23,533 bases of DNA from JALXCH01 sp964495805 (GTDB lineage Bacteria > Calditrichota > Calditrichia > RBG-13-44-9): NCBI GenBank assembly GCA_964495805.1, contig CAZBWV010000002.1:1-23533 (forward strand), given 5' to 3'. A program made the translations under genes and the position numbers. The notes beneath the pieces were generated by a model that searched no databases, was not told the DNA's origin, and was given only the letters and a program-made list of their open reading frames with translations. Below, piece by piece: positions 8,849-16,867 of this stretch (position 1 is its first letter; each line of letters opens with the position of its first letter).

Positions 8849-10033
8849 TTACTTTTCCGGTTCCGATGATTCATCCAACAGGCGGAAAATGCTCTCCATT
8901 CGCTCGTCCCAGGATAACGCGTGCAATTTTTCAGGTTGTTCAACCGGATAGAGTTTTCGCTGCGGAGACAACGCTTGCTGAATTTCTGCTATTGCCTCGT
9001 CGGGGGTTCGATATGTATGGCACCATTTCCCCCAGAATTGCTCGATGTCCGGCAGCGCAGCAGCAACCACCGGCTTTCCGGATGCCAGCGCCTCAAACAG
9101 TTTATACGGAATCACACTCTCATTAAATCGACTTAATTTAAATGGGATAAAGGAAACGTCAAACCCTTTGATTACAGAAGGTAACCTTTCGAACGGAATA
9201 TAACCGGTGTGAACAAAATTTCGGTATTTTTTTAGCCGTTCAACCTTCGAAGCAATATCCTTTTGTACCCCTCCGGCAAAAACAAATGTATAGGTAGTAT
9301 TTTGTAACAGATGCTCCACCAGTTCGAAGTCAATCCAGCTCCGGACATTCCCATGATACCCAATAATTGGACGGGGGAGCTTCTGAATCTGAGGATCAAT
9401 GGGGATATCGGCCTGCCATACCTTCTGGAAATTCTCCACATCCGCTGCATTGGGAATAAGAAAACTATTCGGATTATATTGTTTTGCCTGCTGTAAAAGT
9501 TTTGAGGTAGTGCAAAATACATAATGGGAATGTTCCAGAAGGATTTTTTCCAGCTGAACATTTCGCGGCAAGCTCTTTCCCTCGGGGGTAATCAAATGAT
9601 CGTCGTAATCATCATATACAACCAGTTGTTCCCCTGCCGTCCCCAGGTACTGGACACATTCCGGACGAAAAACCCATAATATTCGATGGTTACGGAAATT
9701 CAGTTCGGTTAACGTTCGCAACAACTGTTTTTTTAACATCCAACGATTTGCCGCAGCAAAAACGGGATGAAAACCGCCTAAATAAAAATGGAACGGGGCA
9801 AAAGGAACGTACACATACAGGTTCTGCCCAATCTGGCGAATTCTATTCCGATTTAAATTCAGCAATCGGTGCGGACGGAAAAAAAGCGAATGAACGGGGG
9901 AGATTGGCGGTTCCACCAGCAGAATTTTTCCTCCCCGTTCCTTCAGGTACCGCGCCAGCTTCAGCACAAATGCTTTCCGATGATAACGTTCCCAGTAATT
10001 GGATATGTAAAAAACAAAATCAAATGTTTTCAT
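8849..10033 (-). CDS. Glycosyltransferase, GT1/GT4-like (TuaH-like group)
   Basis: A 394-residue GT-B type glycosyltransferase. The N-terminal half carries LLVEPPISPVHS (38-49) and an acidic patch VVYDDYDDH (138-146) that recurs in this subgroup, where the chain reads Y-D-x-x-D-D. The C-terminal half has PNAADVENF (194-202), RPIIGYHGNVRSW (221-233), GYIPFERLPSVIKGFDV and the donor-binding segment PYKLFEALASGKPVV (309-323). The ATG lies inside the end of the GT2 gene, a 14-bp overlap (10020-10033), and the next gene follows within 15-36 bp, so the genes are co-transcribed. Role inferred: transfer of one sugar of the repeat unit. Donor specificity cannot be read. Confidence 0.8.
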   Translation of the reverse strand: MKTFDFVFYISNYWERYHRKAFVLKLARYLKERGGKILLVEPPISPVHSLFFRPHRLLNLNRNRIRQIGQNLYVYVPFAPFHFYLGGFHPVFAAANRWMLKKQLLRTLTELNFRNHRILWVFRPECVQYLGTAGEQLVVYDDYDDHLITPEGKSLPRNVQLEKILLEHSHYVFCTTSKLLQQAKQYNPNSFLIPNAADVENFQKVWQADIPIDPQIQKLPRPIIGYHGNVRSWIDFELVEHLLQNTTYTFVFAGGVQKDIASKVERLKKYRNFVHTGYIPFERLPSVIKGFDVSFIPFKLSRFNESVIPYKLFEALASGKPVVAAALPDIEQFWGKWCHTYRTPDEAIAEIQQALSPQRKLYPVEQPEKLHALSWDERMESIFRLLDESSEPEK

Positions 10034-10982
10034 AATTAAATTTCTCTATTCCCAGAACACGCTTTGCCCGTTTAAAAACCGAATCTTTCCGAACCTTTTT
10101 CAGCTGTTGCACCTCTCGAATTGTTTGCCAGGAGATTTTCCATCTTTCTTTAAAGGGGAGGGTAATTCCCGCCACACAGCGGCGAAGTCCCCTGCCATAC
10201 GCCGGGACATTGCCGGAGCGCATGGCAGAGAGAAAATTAAAAAACAAAAAATACAAATTCCGGAGCAAAGCAAGCCACACCGGGTAATACCGAAAGTGAA
10301 TCCACACCATATTGCCCGTGCCGTACTCAAAAAAGCGGGAGGAAATTCCCATTCGTCCGGTAGAATTCAGTTTGTGGTACACCACGACATCGGGGTAATA
10401 CCAGATCTCAAATCCTTTGTCCAGGGCACGGAGGGAGAGATCAATCTCTTCGTGCATAAAAAACAGCCTGTCCCAGAAGTATCCGCATTGGTCAAATACG
10501 GCTCGGGAAATGGCGCTGGCTCCGCCAACAAATTTGTAGCTCCGGAATGGGATATTCTGGTCTTTCAGGCGGTGAATTGAATAGACCCAGGAGGAATGAT
10601 CAAGCTGACCGGTGTAAAAATTAATCACTTTTGCGGAGAAGATACCCAGTCGTGGATTGTCCTGAAACTTTCGGGCGACTTTTTCCAGTCCGTTTGGCAT
10701 TAACACCGCATCATCATCAATAAAAAACAAAATGTCGCCGGTAGCAAGCTTCACCCCTTCGTTCCGACCGCCCGGAACGCCCAGATTACGCTCCATTCTT
10801 TTGTATAAAATCCGGTCTCCAAATTGCCGGGTTAAAATCTGCCCGGTATCATCGGTGGAGTGATTATCAACGACAATAATTTCCTTTGGCTGGTACGGAT
10901 CGGATAACAACTGTTGCAGGGTCTCCACCAGCAACTGGACACGATTGTATGTGATGATAATAACACTTATCCTGGGATTCAT
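10020..10982 (-). CDS. Glycosyltransferase family 2 (GT-A fold)
   Basis: A 320-residue inverting GT-A glycosyltransferase. It begins with the classic SVIIITYNR strand (6-14), followed by EIIVVDNHSTDDT (34-46), NLGVPGGRNEGVKLATGD and the metal/nucleotide-binding FFIDDDA (87-92). FMHEEIDLSLRALDKG then marks the catalytic ED-type region, and VVVYHK is the late His segment. The tail has a hydrophobic stretch (WLALLRNLYFLFFNFLSA) that may associate with the membrane, as in rhamnosyltransferase-like members. GGAAAG lies 5 nt before the ATG. About 69 bp separate it from the upstream cytidylyltransferase gene, one of only two sizeable gaps in the operon. Sugar donor unknown. Confidence 0.88.
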   Translation of the reverse strand: MNPRISVIIITYNRVQLLVETLQQLLSDPYQPKEIIVVDNHSTDDTGQILTRQFGDRILYKRMERNLGVPGGRNEGVKLATGDILFFIDDDAVLMPNGLEKVARKFQDNPRLGIFSAKVINFYTGQLDHSSWVYSIHRLKDQNIPFRSYKFVGGASAISRAVFDQCGYFWDRLFFMHEEIDLSLRALDKGFEIWYYPDVVVYHKLNSTGRMGISSRFFEYGTGNMVWIHFRYYPVWLALLRNLYFLFFNFLSAMRSGNVPAYGRGLRRCVAGITLPFKERWKISWQTIREVQQLKKVRKDSVFKRAKRVLGIEKFNYENI

Positions 10983-11051
10983 ATGCTTTCCGGAACTAAT
11001 CTCGTCAGTACAGATTTGCCCGCCTTATTCCCCCGGGCTGGTTTTTTGACC

Positions 11052-11723
11052 TTACTCACTAAACATTGCCACCGCTTTTTCCCAATCCTCATTGAAATCA
11101 ATTTCAATACATCGATATTCGGAAATATCGCAGGGAACGAACTGGATTCCTTCATTAATCGATATTTCAATCGCCTTTTCGAAATAATCGTCGCTATTGA
11201 CCACCGCCAGATTCTTTTTGAATATCCCAATGTCTTTTTCGCTGATTTTATTAATCCCCACCGCTTCTCCCAGCCCATTGCGAATGGTTTTGGAAATATG
11301 TGCCAGATATCCTTCTTCGTTCAGGGTGTATTTCACCTCCTCTTCCCCGCATTCGGTTCGATTGACACATACGGCGTTGCCTTCCGTATTTTTCAGCTTT
11401 TCAATCACCTCCGGATCAAAAATAGTATCCCCATTCAACCAGATGACATCTTCGTTAATGTATTCAAGAGCACTCAACAAACTTTTAGCCGTGTTGGTCA
11501 CATAATAAAAAGGGTTGTAACAATAAAAAATATCGGGGTGTTTTTCCATAATAAAATGCATTTTAAATCCCACAACCGCAATAATCTCCTGAATATTATT
11601 TTCCCGCAATATTCGGATCTGGCGTCCGATAATCGTTTCGCCATTGGGTAAACGATTTAAAGATTTCGGGAAAGGCATGCCCAGGCGCGACCCCACTCCG
11701 GCAGCTAAAATAATCGCTTTCAT
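11052..11723 (-). CDS. Sugar/choline-phosphate nucleotidyltransferase (LicC-like CTP:phospho-alcohol cytidylyltransferase)
   Basis: A 223-residue NTP transferase. It has the pyrophosphorylase signature LAAGVGSRLG (6-15) with PK at 19-20, the conserved N-T-A-K-S segment (77-81), and WLNGDTIFD (95-103), where Asp99 is the likely metal ligand. The C-terminus RCIEIDFNEDWEKA matches the end of the MobA-like/LicC subgroup, which activates phosphocholine and related phosphorylated alcohols with CTP. It could instead be a small sugar-1-phosphate nucleotidyltransferase. The presence of a TagB-like transferase in the same operon favours a CDP-activated group. It overlaps the upstream polymerase gene by 4 bp (ATGA, 11720-11723). 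Confidence 0.8.
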   Translation of the reverse strand: MKAIILAAGVGSRLGMPFPKSLNRLPNGETIIGRQIRILRENNIQEIIAVVGFKMHFIMEKHPDIFYCYNPFYYVTNTAKSLLSALEYINEDVIWLNGDTIFDPEVIEKLKNTEGNAVCVNRTECGEEEVKYTLNEEGYLAHISKTIRNGLGEAVGINKISEKDIGIFKKNLAVVNSDDYFEKAIEISINEGIQFVPCDISEYRCIEIDFNEDWEKAVAMFSE

Positions 11724-13153
11724 GAATCCGTCACCAATCCTTTCTGTTTCTTTGTTCTGTTGTGAAAAATGGAATAACTCACGATAATCAATCCCACATT
11801 CAAAAAAATATGGTAGGTCAAATAAGTTAAGGTCAATATATGCAATCCGATGGCAGCAAATCCCACAATAATTCCCACATACAAAGCTTTTTGCTCATCG
11901 GTTAAAATAGCTTCTTTTCGGATTTGCATCAGAAAACGGGCAAGATAAACCACGAATACCACAATGGTAACAAAGTTGAATACACCGGTCTCCGCCCAGA
12001 TGGTCAACAGAGTGTTATGGGCATATCCCCCTCCATGCAACACATTTTCCTGCCCTCCCTGGGTTAACGATAACCAGATCACCTCCGGAGTATATTTTTT
12101 AAACACAATGGGGAAATTGTTAATCCCCACCCCAAACCAAAAATTAGCCATAATGACTTTTACACCAATATACAGGTAAAACAGTCGATAAATGCTGGAC
12201 CAATCCACATTGTTCTGACTGATAAAAAAGCGTTCGAAAATTACGTGGGGGAAAAGTTTAACCACCAGCACCCCTATCACCCCTAAAAGCAAAGCAAACT
12301 TCACAATACGAAGGAGCAATACTTTCCCCCAATATTTCCAGGAATAGATCAGAAACAGCCCCATTATGAACGAAAGAATTGCTCCACGGGAAGCAGTCAT
12401 CATAAATGCGGTAAAAATAATGACTAAATAAAATACTCGCTTCCGACTCCCGGTAAAATTAAGTTCACTGATCAGCATTAATAAGGGGAAAAGCAAAAAA
12501 TTAGCCAGAAAATTGGGATCGCGAAAAGTGGAATTTATCCTAAAAAAAATGGCATCCTGAGGAATCCGCCAGCGGTGTTCCAGTTGAAGCAGGCTGTAAT
12601 AATCCAGATTAAACATTAATTGAACAATTCCCAGCACGCTAACCACCACCGCACTGAATATCCAGTAATCCACAACTTTTTTTAAATCGCCCTCCGTGCG
12701 GATAAATGAAACGATATAAAATGCAACCAGCAAAAAGAAAAACAGATCGCGTAAAAAACGAATGCTCTCCCTTTTATCGGTGGCTTGAAATACTGAGAGA
12801 AAACAGATAAAATAAAATATCAGGATCAGACGAAAAAAAATATTGTTTCGGAACGGAATATGAAATTGCTCGCCTGTTACCACATCCACAATCACATAAA
12901 AAACCGAAATTAGCACCACCAATTGAATGGGAGCGATACTAAATGCCCCAATGGAAATTCCCGGCGTAATCTCACGAAACGCCATCATAAAAATCAGAAC
13001 AAAAATATTAATAAACGGATGAACTCCTAATAAAACCACCAGAAGTAACCCCAGAATGAGCAGAGAAGTCACTTTAAAATACAGGGTGACCAGCAAAACC
13101 AGCAGAAGTTCCAGCAGGAGAATACTTTTATTTTGTAAAACGAATTCCCTCAT
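11720..13153 (-). CDS. Wzy-type polymerase / O-antigen ligase family membrane protein
   Basis: A 477-residue polytopic membrane protein with roughly ten to twelve hydrophobic segments. The Wzy_C/RfaL-type core is visible as FRINSTFRDPNFLANFLLFP followed by MTASRGAILSFIMGLFLIY. The large periplasmic loop carries FWFGVGINNFP and GGGYAHNTLLTIWAETG, the usual H-N-x-x-L motif region. Given the flippase and chain-length gene beside it, polymerisation of repeat units in the periplasm is the likely role; ligases and polymerases of this family cannot be told apart by sequence alone. AAGG lies 5 nt before the ATG and contains part of the upstream stop, with 7 bp between genes. Its stop overlaps the ATG of the cytidylyltransferase gene. 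Confidence 0.85.
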   Translation of the reverse strand: MREFVLQNKSILLLELLLVLLVTLYFKVTSLLILGLLLVVLLGVHPFINIFVLIFMMAFREITPGISIGAFSIAPIQLVVLISVFYVIVDVVTGEQFHIPFRNNIFFRLILIFYFICFLSVFQATDKRESIRFLRDLFFFLLVAFYIVSFIRTEGDLKKVVDYWIFSAVVVSVLGIVQLMFNLDYYSLLQLEHRWRIPQDAIFFRINSTFRDPNFLANFLLFPLLMLISELNFTGSRKRVFYLVIIFTAFMMTASRGAILSFIMGLFLIYSWKYWGKVLLLRIVKFALLLGVIGVLVVKLFPHVIFERFFISQNNVDWSSIYRLFYLYIGVKVIMANFWFGVGINNFPIVFKKYTPEVIWLSLTQGGQENVLHGGGYAHNTLLTIWAETGVFNFVTIVVFVVYLARFLMQIRKEAILTDEQKALYVGIIVGFAAIGLHILTLTYLTYHIFLNVGLIIVSYSIFHNRTKKQKGLVTDS

Positions 13154-13160
13154 GGTAACC

Positions 13161-14321
13161 TTATTTTCTGAAACGTAAATGCTGTCGGAGTTCTTCTACC
13201 TTCCGGGCAAATTCTTCATCGGCAGCCATGCGATTTTGAATATAGATTCTGGATAAAATAATTCCCACATGCAGCACCAGAAAAATGAAAACCGTTCCCA
13301 GTACAATAAATGCTCGTTTGGGTTTATACTTGTATTCGGCCGGAATGGCGGCATCCACCACCTGAATAACCGGTGTATTTTTCACTTCCTCCACTTTCGC
13401 CTGCTCCAGTTGCGGGATTAAAAACTCCAGAATTTTCTCTTTAATTTTAATGTCCCGGAGCAATCGCAGGTAGGAAAGGGATAACTCCGGTATTTCTTTC
13501 ATGGACGCAATGTATTGTTTATCCCGACCACTGGAAAGAATTTCTTCAATTTGATTCTCAAGTGCTCTTCGTTTCTGTTTCAGCTGAAGAACTTCAGGAT
13601 GATTCTGGTTAAACGTTTTTTCCAGAACTTTCAAAGCGATATCTGTCTGAATCTTTTCGAACTGAAGCTGAGCGATTAAATCCACCTCTCCTTTTAACTG
13701 CTCTTCCAGATCGAACAGTTTGTATTTTTGTTGGAAGCGGGATAGGGAATCCTCCAGGGTAAACAATTCCTGTTTTAAATCCTGGTACTGTTTTTCCAGA
13801 AAAATGCGTTGGTAGTATGCTTGCCGCGATTTTAATTTCTTATACAGTTTATCAAGTCTTTTCACCAGAAAGTTTGCCATTTCAGCCGGTTTTACCGGAT
13901 CGGAGGGATACACCACGGTGATCCGGATGCTTCCGTCATCATACATTTCGTGGGAAATGATTGATTTGCGAATGTACTTCCGAAGCAAATAGCGATACTT
14001 ATATTTAAATGTTTTGTTAATCTGAAACGTATCAATCAACGCATCAATCACCTGGCGGGAGTAAAGCAAGGTAATGAATTTCTCCCCCTCCTGGGAAACA
14101 TTATACCCAAAATCGATCGGGAATGCTCCCAGAATACTGGAAATTCCCGTGTTGGTTTTACTCTCCGGCAAAATAAAAAGAGTGTCCGCTTTGTACCATT
14201 TGGGCAAAAGCAAACTAATGATTAACGAAACGATCCCGACAATTAACGCATTATAAAAAAGTGCCTTTTTGTGCCGGAGCAGAATTACAGCAAAATTAAT
14301 GATGGGTAATTTTCTTTCCAT
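13161..14321 (-). CDS. Wzz-type chain-length determinant / polysaccharide co-polymerase
   Basis: A 386-residue protein with the Wzz/PCP architecture. There is a short cytoplasmic N-terminus, TM1 at about 20-40 (ending LLLPKWYKADTLFILP), a long periplasmic part with predicted coiled coils at about 155-290 rich in Lys, Glu, Gln and Leu, and TM2 at 337-356 preceded by the Pro-containing AAIPAEYKYKPKRAF, where the family's P-x-x-P motif lies. After TM2 only 30 residues remain, with no Walker motif or tyrosine cluster, so it lacks the fused BY-kinase found in many capsule co-polymerases. Its start lies 26 bp inside the upstream TagB-like gene, implying coupling. It likely sets the modal length of the polymer made by the neighbouring Wzy. 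Confidence 0.88.
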   Translation of the reverse strand: MERKLPIINFAVILLRHKKALFYNALIVGIVSLIISLLLPKWYKADTLFILPESKTNTGISSILGAFPIDFGYNVSQEGEKFITLLYSRQVIDALIDTFQINKTFKYKYRYLLRKYIRKSIISHEMYDDGSIRITVVYPSDPVKPAEMANFLVKRLDKLYKKLKSRQAYYQRIFLEKQYQDLKQELFTLEDSLSRFQQKYKLFDLEEQLKGEVDLIAQLQFEKIQTDIALKVLEKTFNQNHPEVLQLKQKRRALENQIEEILSSGRDKQYIASMKEIPELSLSYLRLLRDIKIKEKILEFLIPQLEQAKVEEVKNTPVIQVVDAAIPAEYKYKPKRAFIVLGTVFIFLVLHVGIILSRIYIQNRMAADEEFARKVEELRQHLRFRK

Positions 14322-15429
14322 GATTCACCATCTCGTTTAATGTTATCTCCAGTTCGGAATAATCAGTATGATCAAAATTATAATAACAATTTTGAATAAA
14401 ACGCTCAATTTGAGGTAGAGTTTCGGATTGTTTCTGAAACGCCTGGTGCAGAATCCGGTTGGTTCGGGAAACATTCCATCGGTGAATTTTGGGAACCGCA
14501 CGCCAGTATTCCCGGGTTAATTTCCAGGACATCTGGTACTTCCATCTGGTAACTTTCCAGCGCGGCACCTTCCGGGACCAGGTGTACACAATGGGTTTCC
14601 GGGTAACCAGAAAATCGTAGTTCACACTGCTATCGTCTCCCAGTAACAAATCGGCAATTAAAATCAGCTCAATTAAATCTTCGTCCCCCACAAAAATGAA
14701 CGATCGCCCTTCCATTTCCCGAAATGGAACAAGATACTTTTCAGGTGTCATCGGATGAGGGCGAAATAACACAACAAACTCGTTGCGATCTATTTTGCGA
14801 ACAATTTCACTGGCAATATCCCGAACCGAAGCAAAAAAGCAATACCAGGTGGGAGCAAACAGAATCACCTTTCTGGAACCATCCAATTGATACTTTTCCA
14901 TGAACCGCTGTTTTAATTGCTGTACGTATTCCTGATTCTGAATTTTCTGATTCAATTCCACCAGGCGGGGTAAACCATATTTCACAATGTTGGTACGGAC
15001 TCCCACTTTTTTAACCAGATATTCCGTGTATATCGGACCGTAAGAGAGCACGTAATCAAAATCATTCACCACCTGTTTGCGATAAGGAACGTAAAAATCT
15101 TTATTGCTAAACCCGTGACATATAAAAAAAGTAAGCGGCTGAATTTTTTTCAGAAAATTGGTTTGAGAAAACTCCGGAAGAATATCGGTCATTAAAACCA
15201 TATCCGCTTTCTGTTGATTGATAAAATCGCTGAGTTTTTCCACGTGTCGGCCATCCAGATGCGTTCCACCGGCATCTTCCGGTATCAAAACCACATCCAG
15301 ACCTTTCTCCAGCAGAAACTGGTACGACTCCTGTGTAGTAGCTAAAAATTGCCCCCCAAACAATCGATAAAATGGTAAAAAATGGTCATACTGATAGTGA
15401 TATTGAAATATGACATAGAGTAATTTCAT
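14296..15429 (-). CDS. CDP-glycerol glycerophosphotransferase-like protein (TagB/TagF family)
   Basis: A 377-residue GT-B-like protein with the signatures of the teichoic-acid glycerophosphotransferase family. These are ICHGFSNKD (103-111), VLSYGPIYTEYL (127-138), ILFAPTW (189-195), LFRPHP (221-226), and the donor-site segment LGDDSSVNYDF (263-273) followed by KPIVYTW. In Gram-positives these enzymes add glycerol-phosphate from CDP-glycerol; relatives in Gram-negative capsule loci build phosphodiester-linked polymers. The tail is strongly basic and Trp-rich (RWKVTRWKYQMSWKLTREYW), which could bind the membrane surface. TGATG couples it to the flippase gene, and it overlaps the next gene by 26 bp. 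The actual donor (CDP-glycerol, CDP-ribitol or other) is not known. Confidence 0.78.
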   Translation of the reverse strand: MKLLYVIFQYHYQYDHFLPFYRLFGGQFLATTQESYQFLLEKGLDVVLIPEDAGGTHLDGRHVEKLSDFINQQKADMVLMTDILPEFSQTNFLKKIQPLTFFICHGFSNKDFYVPYRKQVVNDFDYVLSYGPIYTEYLVKKVGVRTNIVKYGLPRLVELNQKIQNQEYVQQLKQRFMEKYQLDGSRKVILFAPTWYCFFASVRDIASEIVRKIDRNEFVVLFRPHPMTPEKYLVPFREMEGRSFIFVGDEDLIELILIADLLLGDDSSVNYDFLVTRKPIVYTWSRKVPRWKVTRWKYQMSWKLTREYWRAVPKIHRWNVSRTNRILHQAFQKQSETLPQIERFIQNCYYNFDHTDYSELEITLNEMVNHGKKITHH

Positions 15430-16847
15430 CAGGCTTTCCTCAGCTGCAATTCCCTTAACACGTTCATCTCTTCCGGAGTTAACGTCCTAAACAAAAACAC
15501 ACCGATAAAATAGACCAGAATTCCGATGGGAATTTTAATAAACACATATAAATGGGATGGCAATGCAAGTAAAACCAACACCATGAATAGGGTGGGAGGA
15601 AGCGTGCGGAAAAGAGGTTCCCAGAATCCCACTTTTACAACCTTGTAAGTTGCCCGTTGAAACAATATCAGCGAAACCAGATCGGTAAATGTTGTAGCCA
15701 GTGCGGCTCCGATGAGTCCGAAAGCATAAATAAACACCAGATTAAACACGATATTAAACACGCTATTGATTAAGCTAATCTTAAAGTAAATATTTTGCCG
15801 GTCGAAAGCATTCTGGGCACTGGGGTACAGGATATTTAGCATTAAAATAAAATAACTGACCAGTAAAATTCGAAGGGGGAGATAAGCACCTAAATACTCA
15901 TCTCCGAACACAGCACCAATCAACTCCCGGGATAACACAATTCCGCCCGCCATCACCGGTAAAGCAAACATAATTGCCAGTTTAATAAATCCCCTCATTA
16001 ATTTGATTAGCTTTTCGCGGGATTCCACAAAATACCGGGAAAGCAAAGGGAAAGCGACCGAAACCATCACTTCGCGAATGGAAATTAGTAAGACAATAAA
16101 TTTGAATCCCGCCATAAACAGCCCGACTTCTTCTTCGTTGCCCATAAAACCCAGGAAAATAATGGAGAAATTAAAATAAATTCGGGCAATTAAATAAGAC
16201 AAAATAATGGGAAGGCTAATTTTTAGCATTCCTTTCCAGATACCGGGATTCACCGCAAGTTTAAACCTACCAATGTTTTTCCACTGAAAAAGCCATGTAT
16301 AAAGCACCTGAGCTATGTTCCCAATAATCATAGCCACCGGCACAAAAAACAGATCGTCCCGGGAACGGACCAAAATCAGTATGGCTACCATGTACGTGGC
16401 CTGAAGCACCACCTGAGCGAACCCGTACAATCCCATCCGATTCTGGGCAGCAAACGACCACTGAATGGAAAACGATTTGATGAACAGGTTCAGTGCATAG
16501 AGCGCCAATAATACTTTGATTTCGAACGACTTCCCCCACAATCCGTTTAAAATCATCAATAGAGTGAACATCACAAAGGAGGCAACCAATCGTAAGCTGA
16601 TCGTATGCTGAACAAAAAACACCAACTTTCGCTGATTCCGGGAAACCTCACGGATGGAATAGGTAAGCAATCCCAGATTGCTCAGCATATCAAAATAAAT
16701 GATAATGGAGGTCACAAAACCAATTTTACCGTAATTGGAAACACCAATTTTCCGGGAAACGTAAACGGTTGCAACAAAGGCGAAAACTTCTGCCGAAATT
16801 TTCGCCAATGTCATAGCGGAAAGGTTCTTAAGGATTTTTTTTATCAT
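15429..16847 (-). CDS. Wzx-type oligosaccharide flippase (MOP superfamily)
   Basis: A 472-residue integral membrane protein with about twelve to fourteen hydrophobic helices and the N-terminal pattern of MOP polysaccharide flippases. The opening helix is amphipathic (MIKKILKNLSAMTLAKISAE), followed by VYVSRKIGVSNYGKIGF, the family's L/I-G-x-x-x-Y-G motif. Mid-protein PLLSRYFVES and late SAQNAFDRQNIYFK, LIGAALAT are also typical. It should move the undecaprenyl-linked repeat unit across the inner membrane. AAGAGA lies 5 nt before the ATG. There are 20 bp between it and the Wza-like gene upstream, and its stop shares one base with the start of the TagB-like gene (TGATG). Substrate range cannot be inferred. 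Confidence 0.9.
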   Translation of the reverse strand: MIKKILKNLSAMTLAKISAEVFAFVATVYVSRKIGVSNYGKIGFVTSIIIYFDMLSNLGLLTYSIREVSRNQRKLVFFVQHTISLRLVASFVMFTLLMILNGLWGKSFEIKVLLALYALNLFIKSFSIQWSFAAQNRMGLYGFAQVVLQATYMVAILILVRSRDDLFFVPVAMIIGNIAQVLYTWLFQWKNIGRFKLAVNPGIWKGMLKISLPIILSYLIARIYFNFSIIFLGFMGNEEEVGLFMAGFKFIVLLISIREVMVSVAFPLLSRYFVESREKLIKLMRGFIKLAIMFALPVMAGGIVLSRELIGAVFGDEYLGAYLPLRILLVSYFILMLNILYPSAQNAFDRQNIYFKISLINSVFNIVFNLVFIYAFGLIGAALATTFTDLVSLILFQRATYKVVKVGFWEPLFRTLPPTLFMVLVLLALPSHLYVFIKIPIGILVYFIGVFLFRTLTPEEMNVLRELQLRKA

Positions 16848-16867
16848 TAATCTCTTGAGTATCCGGT

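Noticed and set aside
11018..11047. Terminator-like hairpin with T run in the cytidylyltransferase-GT2 gap
   Set aside because: GCCCG/CGGGC plus TTTTTT has the right form only on the plus strand, while all nearby genes are on the minus strand. The stem is only 5 bp with an 11-nt loop.
10914..11651. 245-codon open frame on the plus strand opposite the cytidylyltransferase gene
   Set aside because: It is antisense to a clear enzyme with intact motifs, has no recognisable domain and runs in a mirrored codon phase. The same holds for the shorter plus-strand frame at 10107-10580 opposite the GT2 gene.
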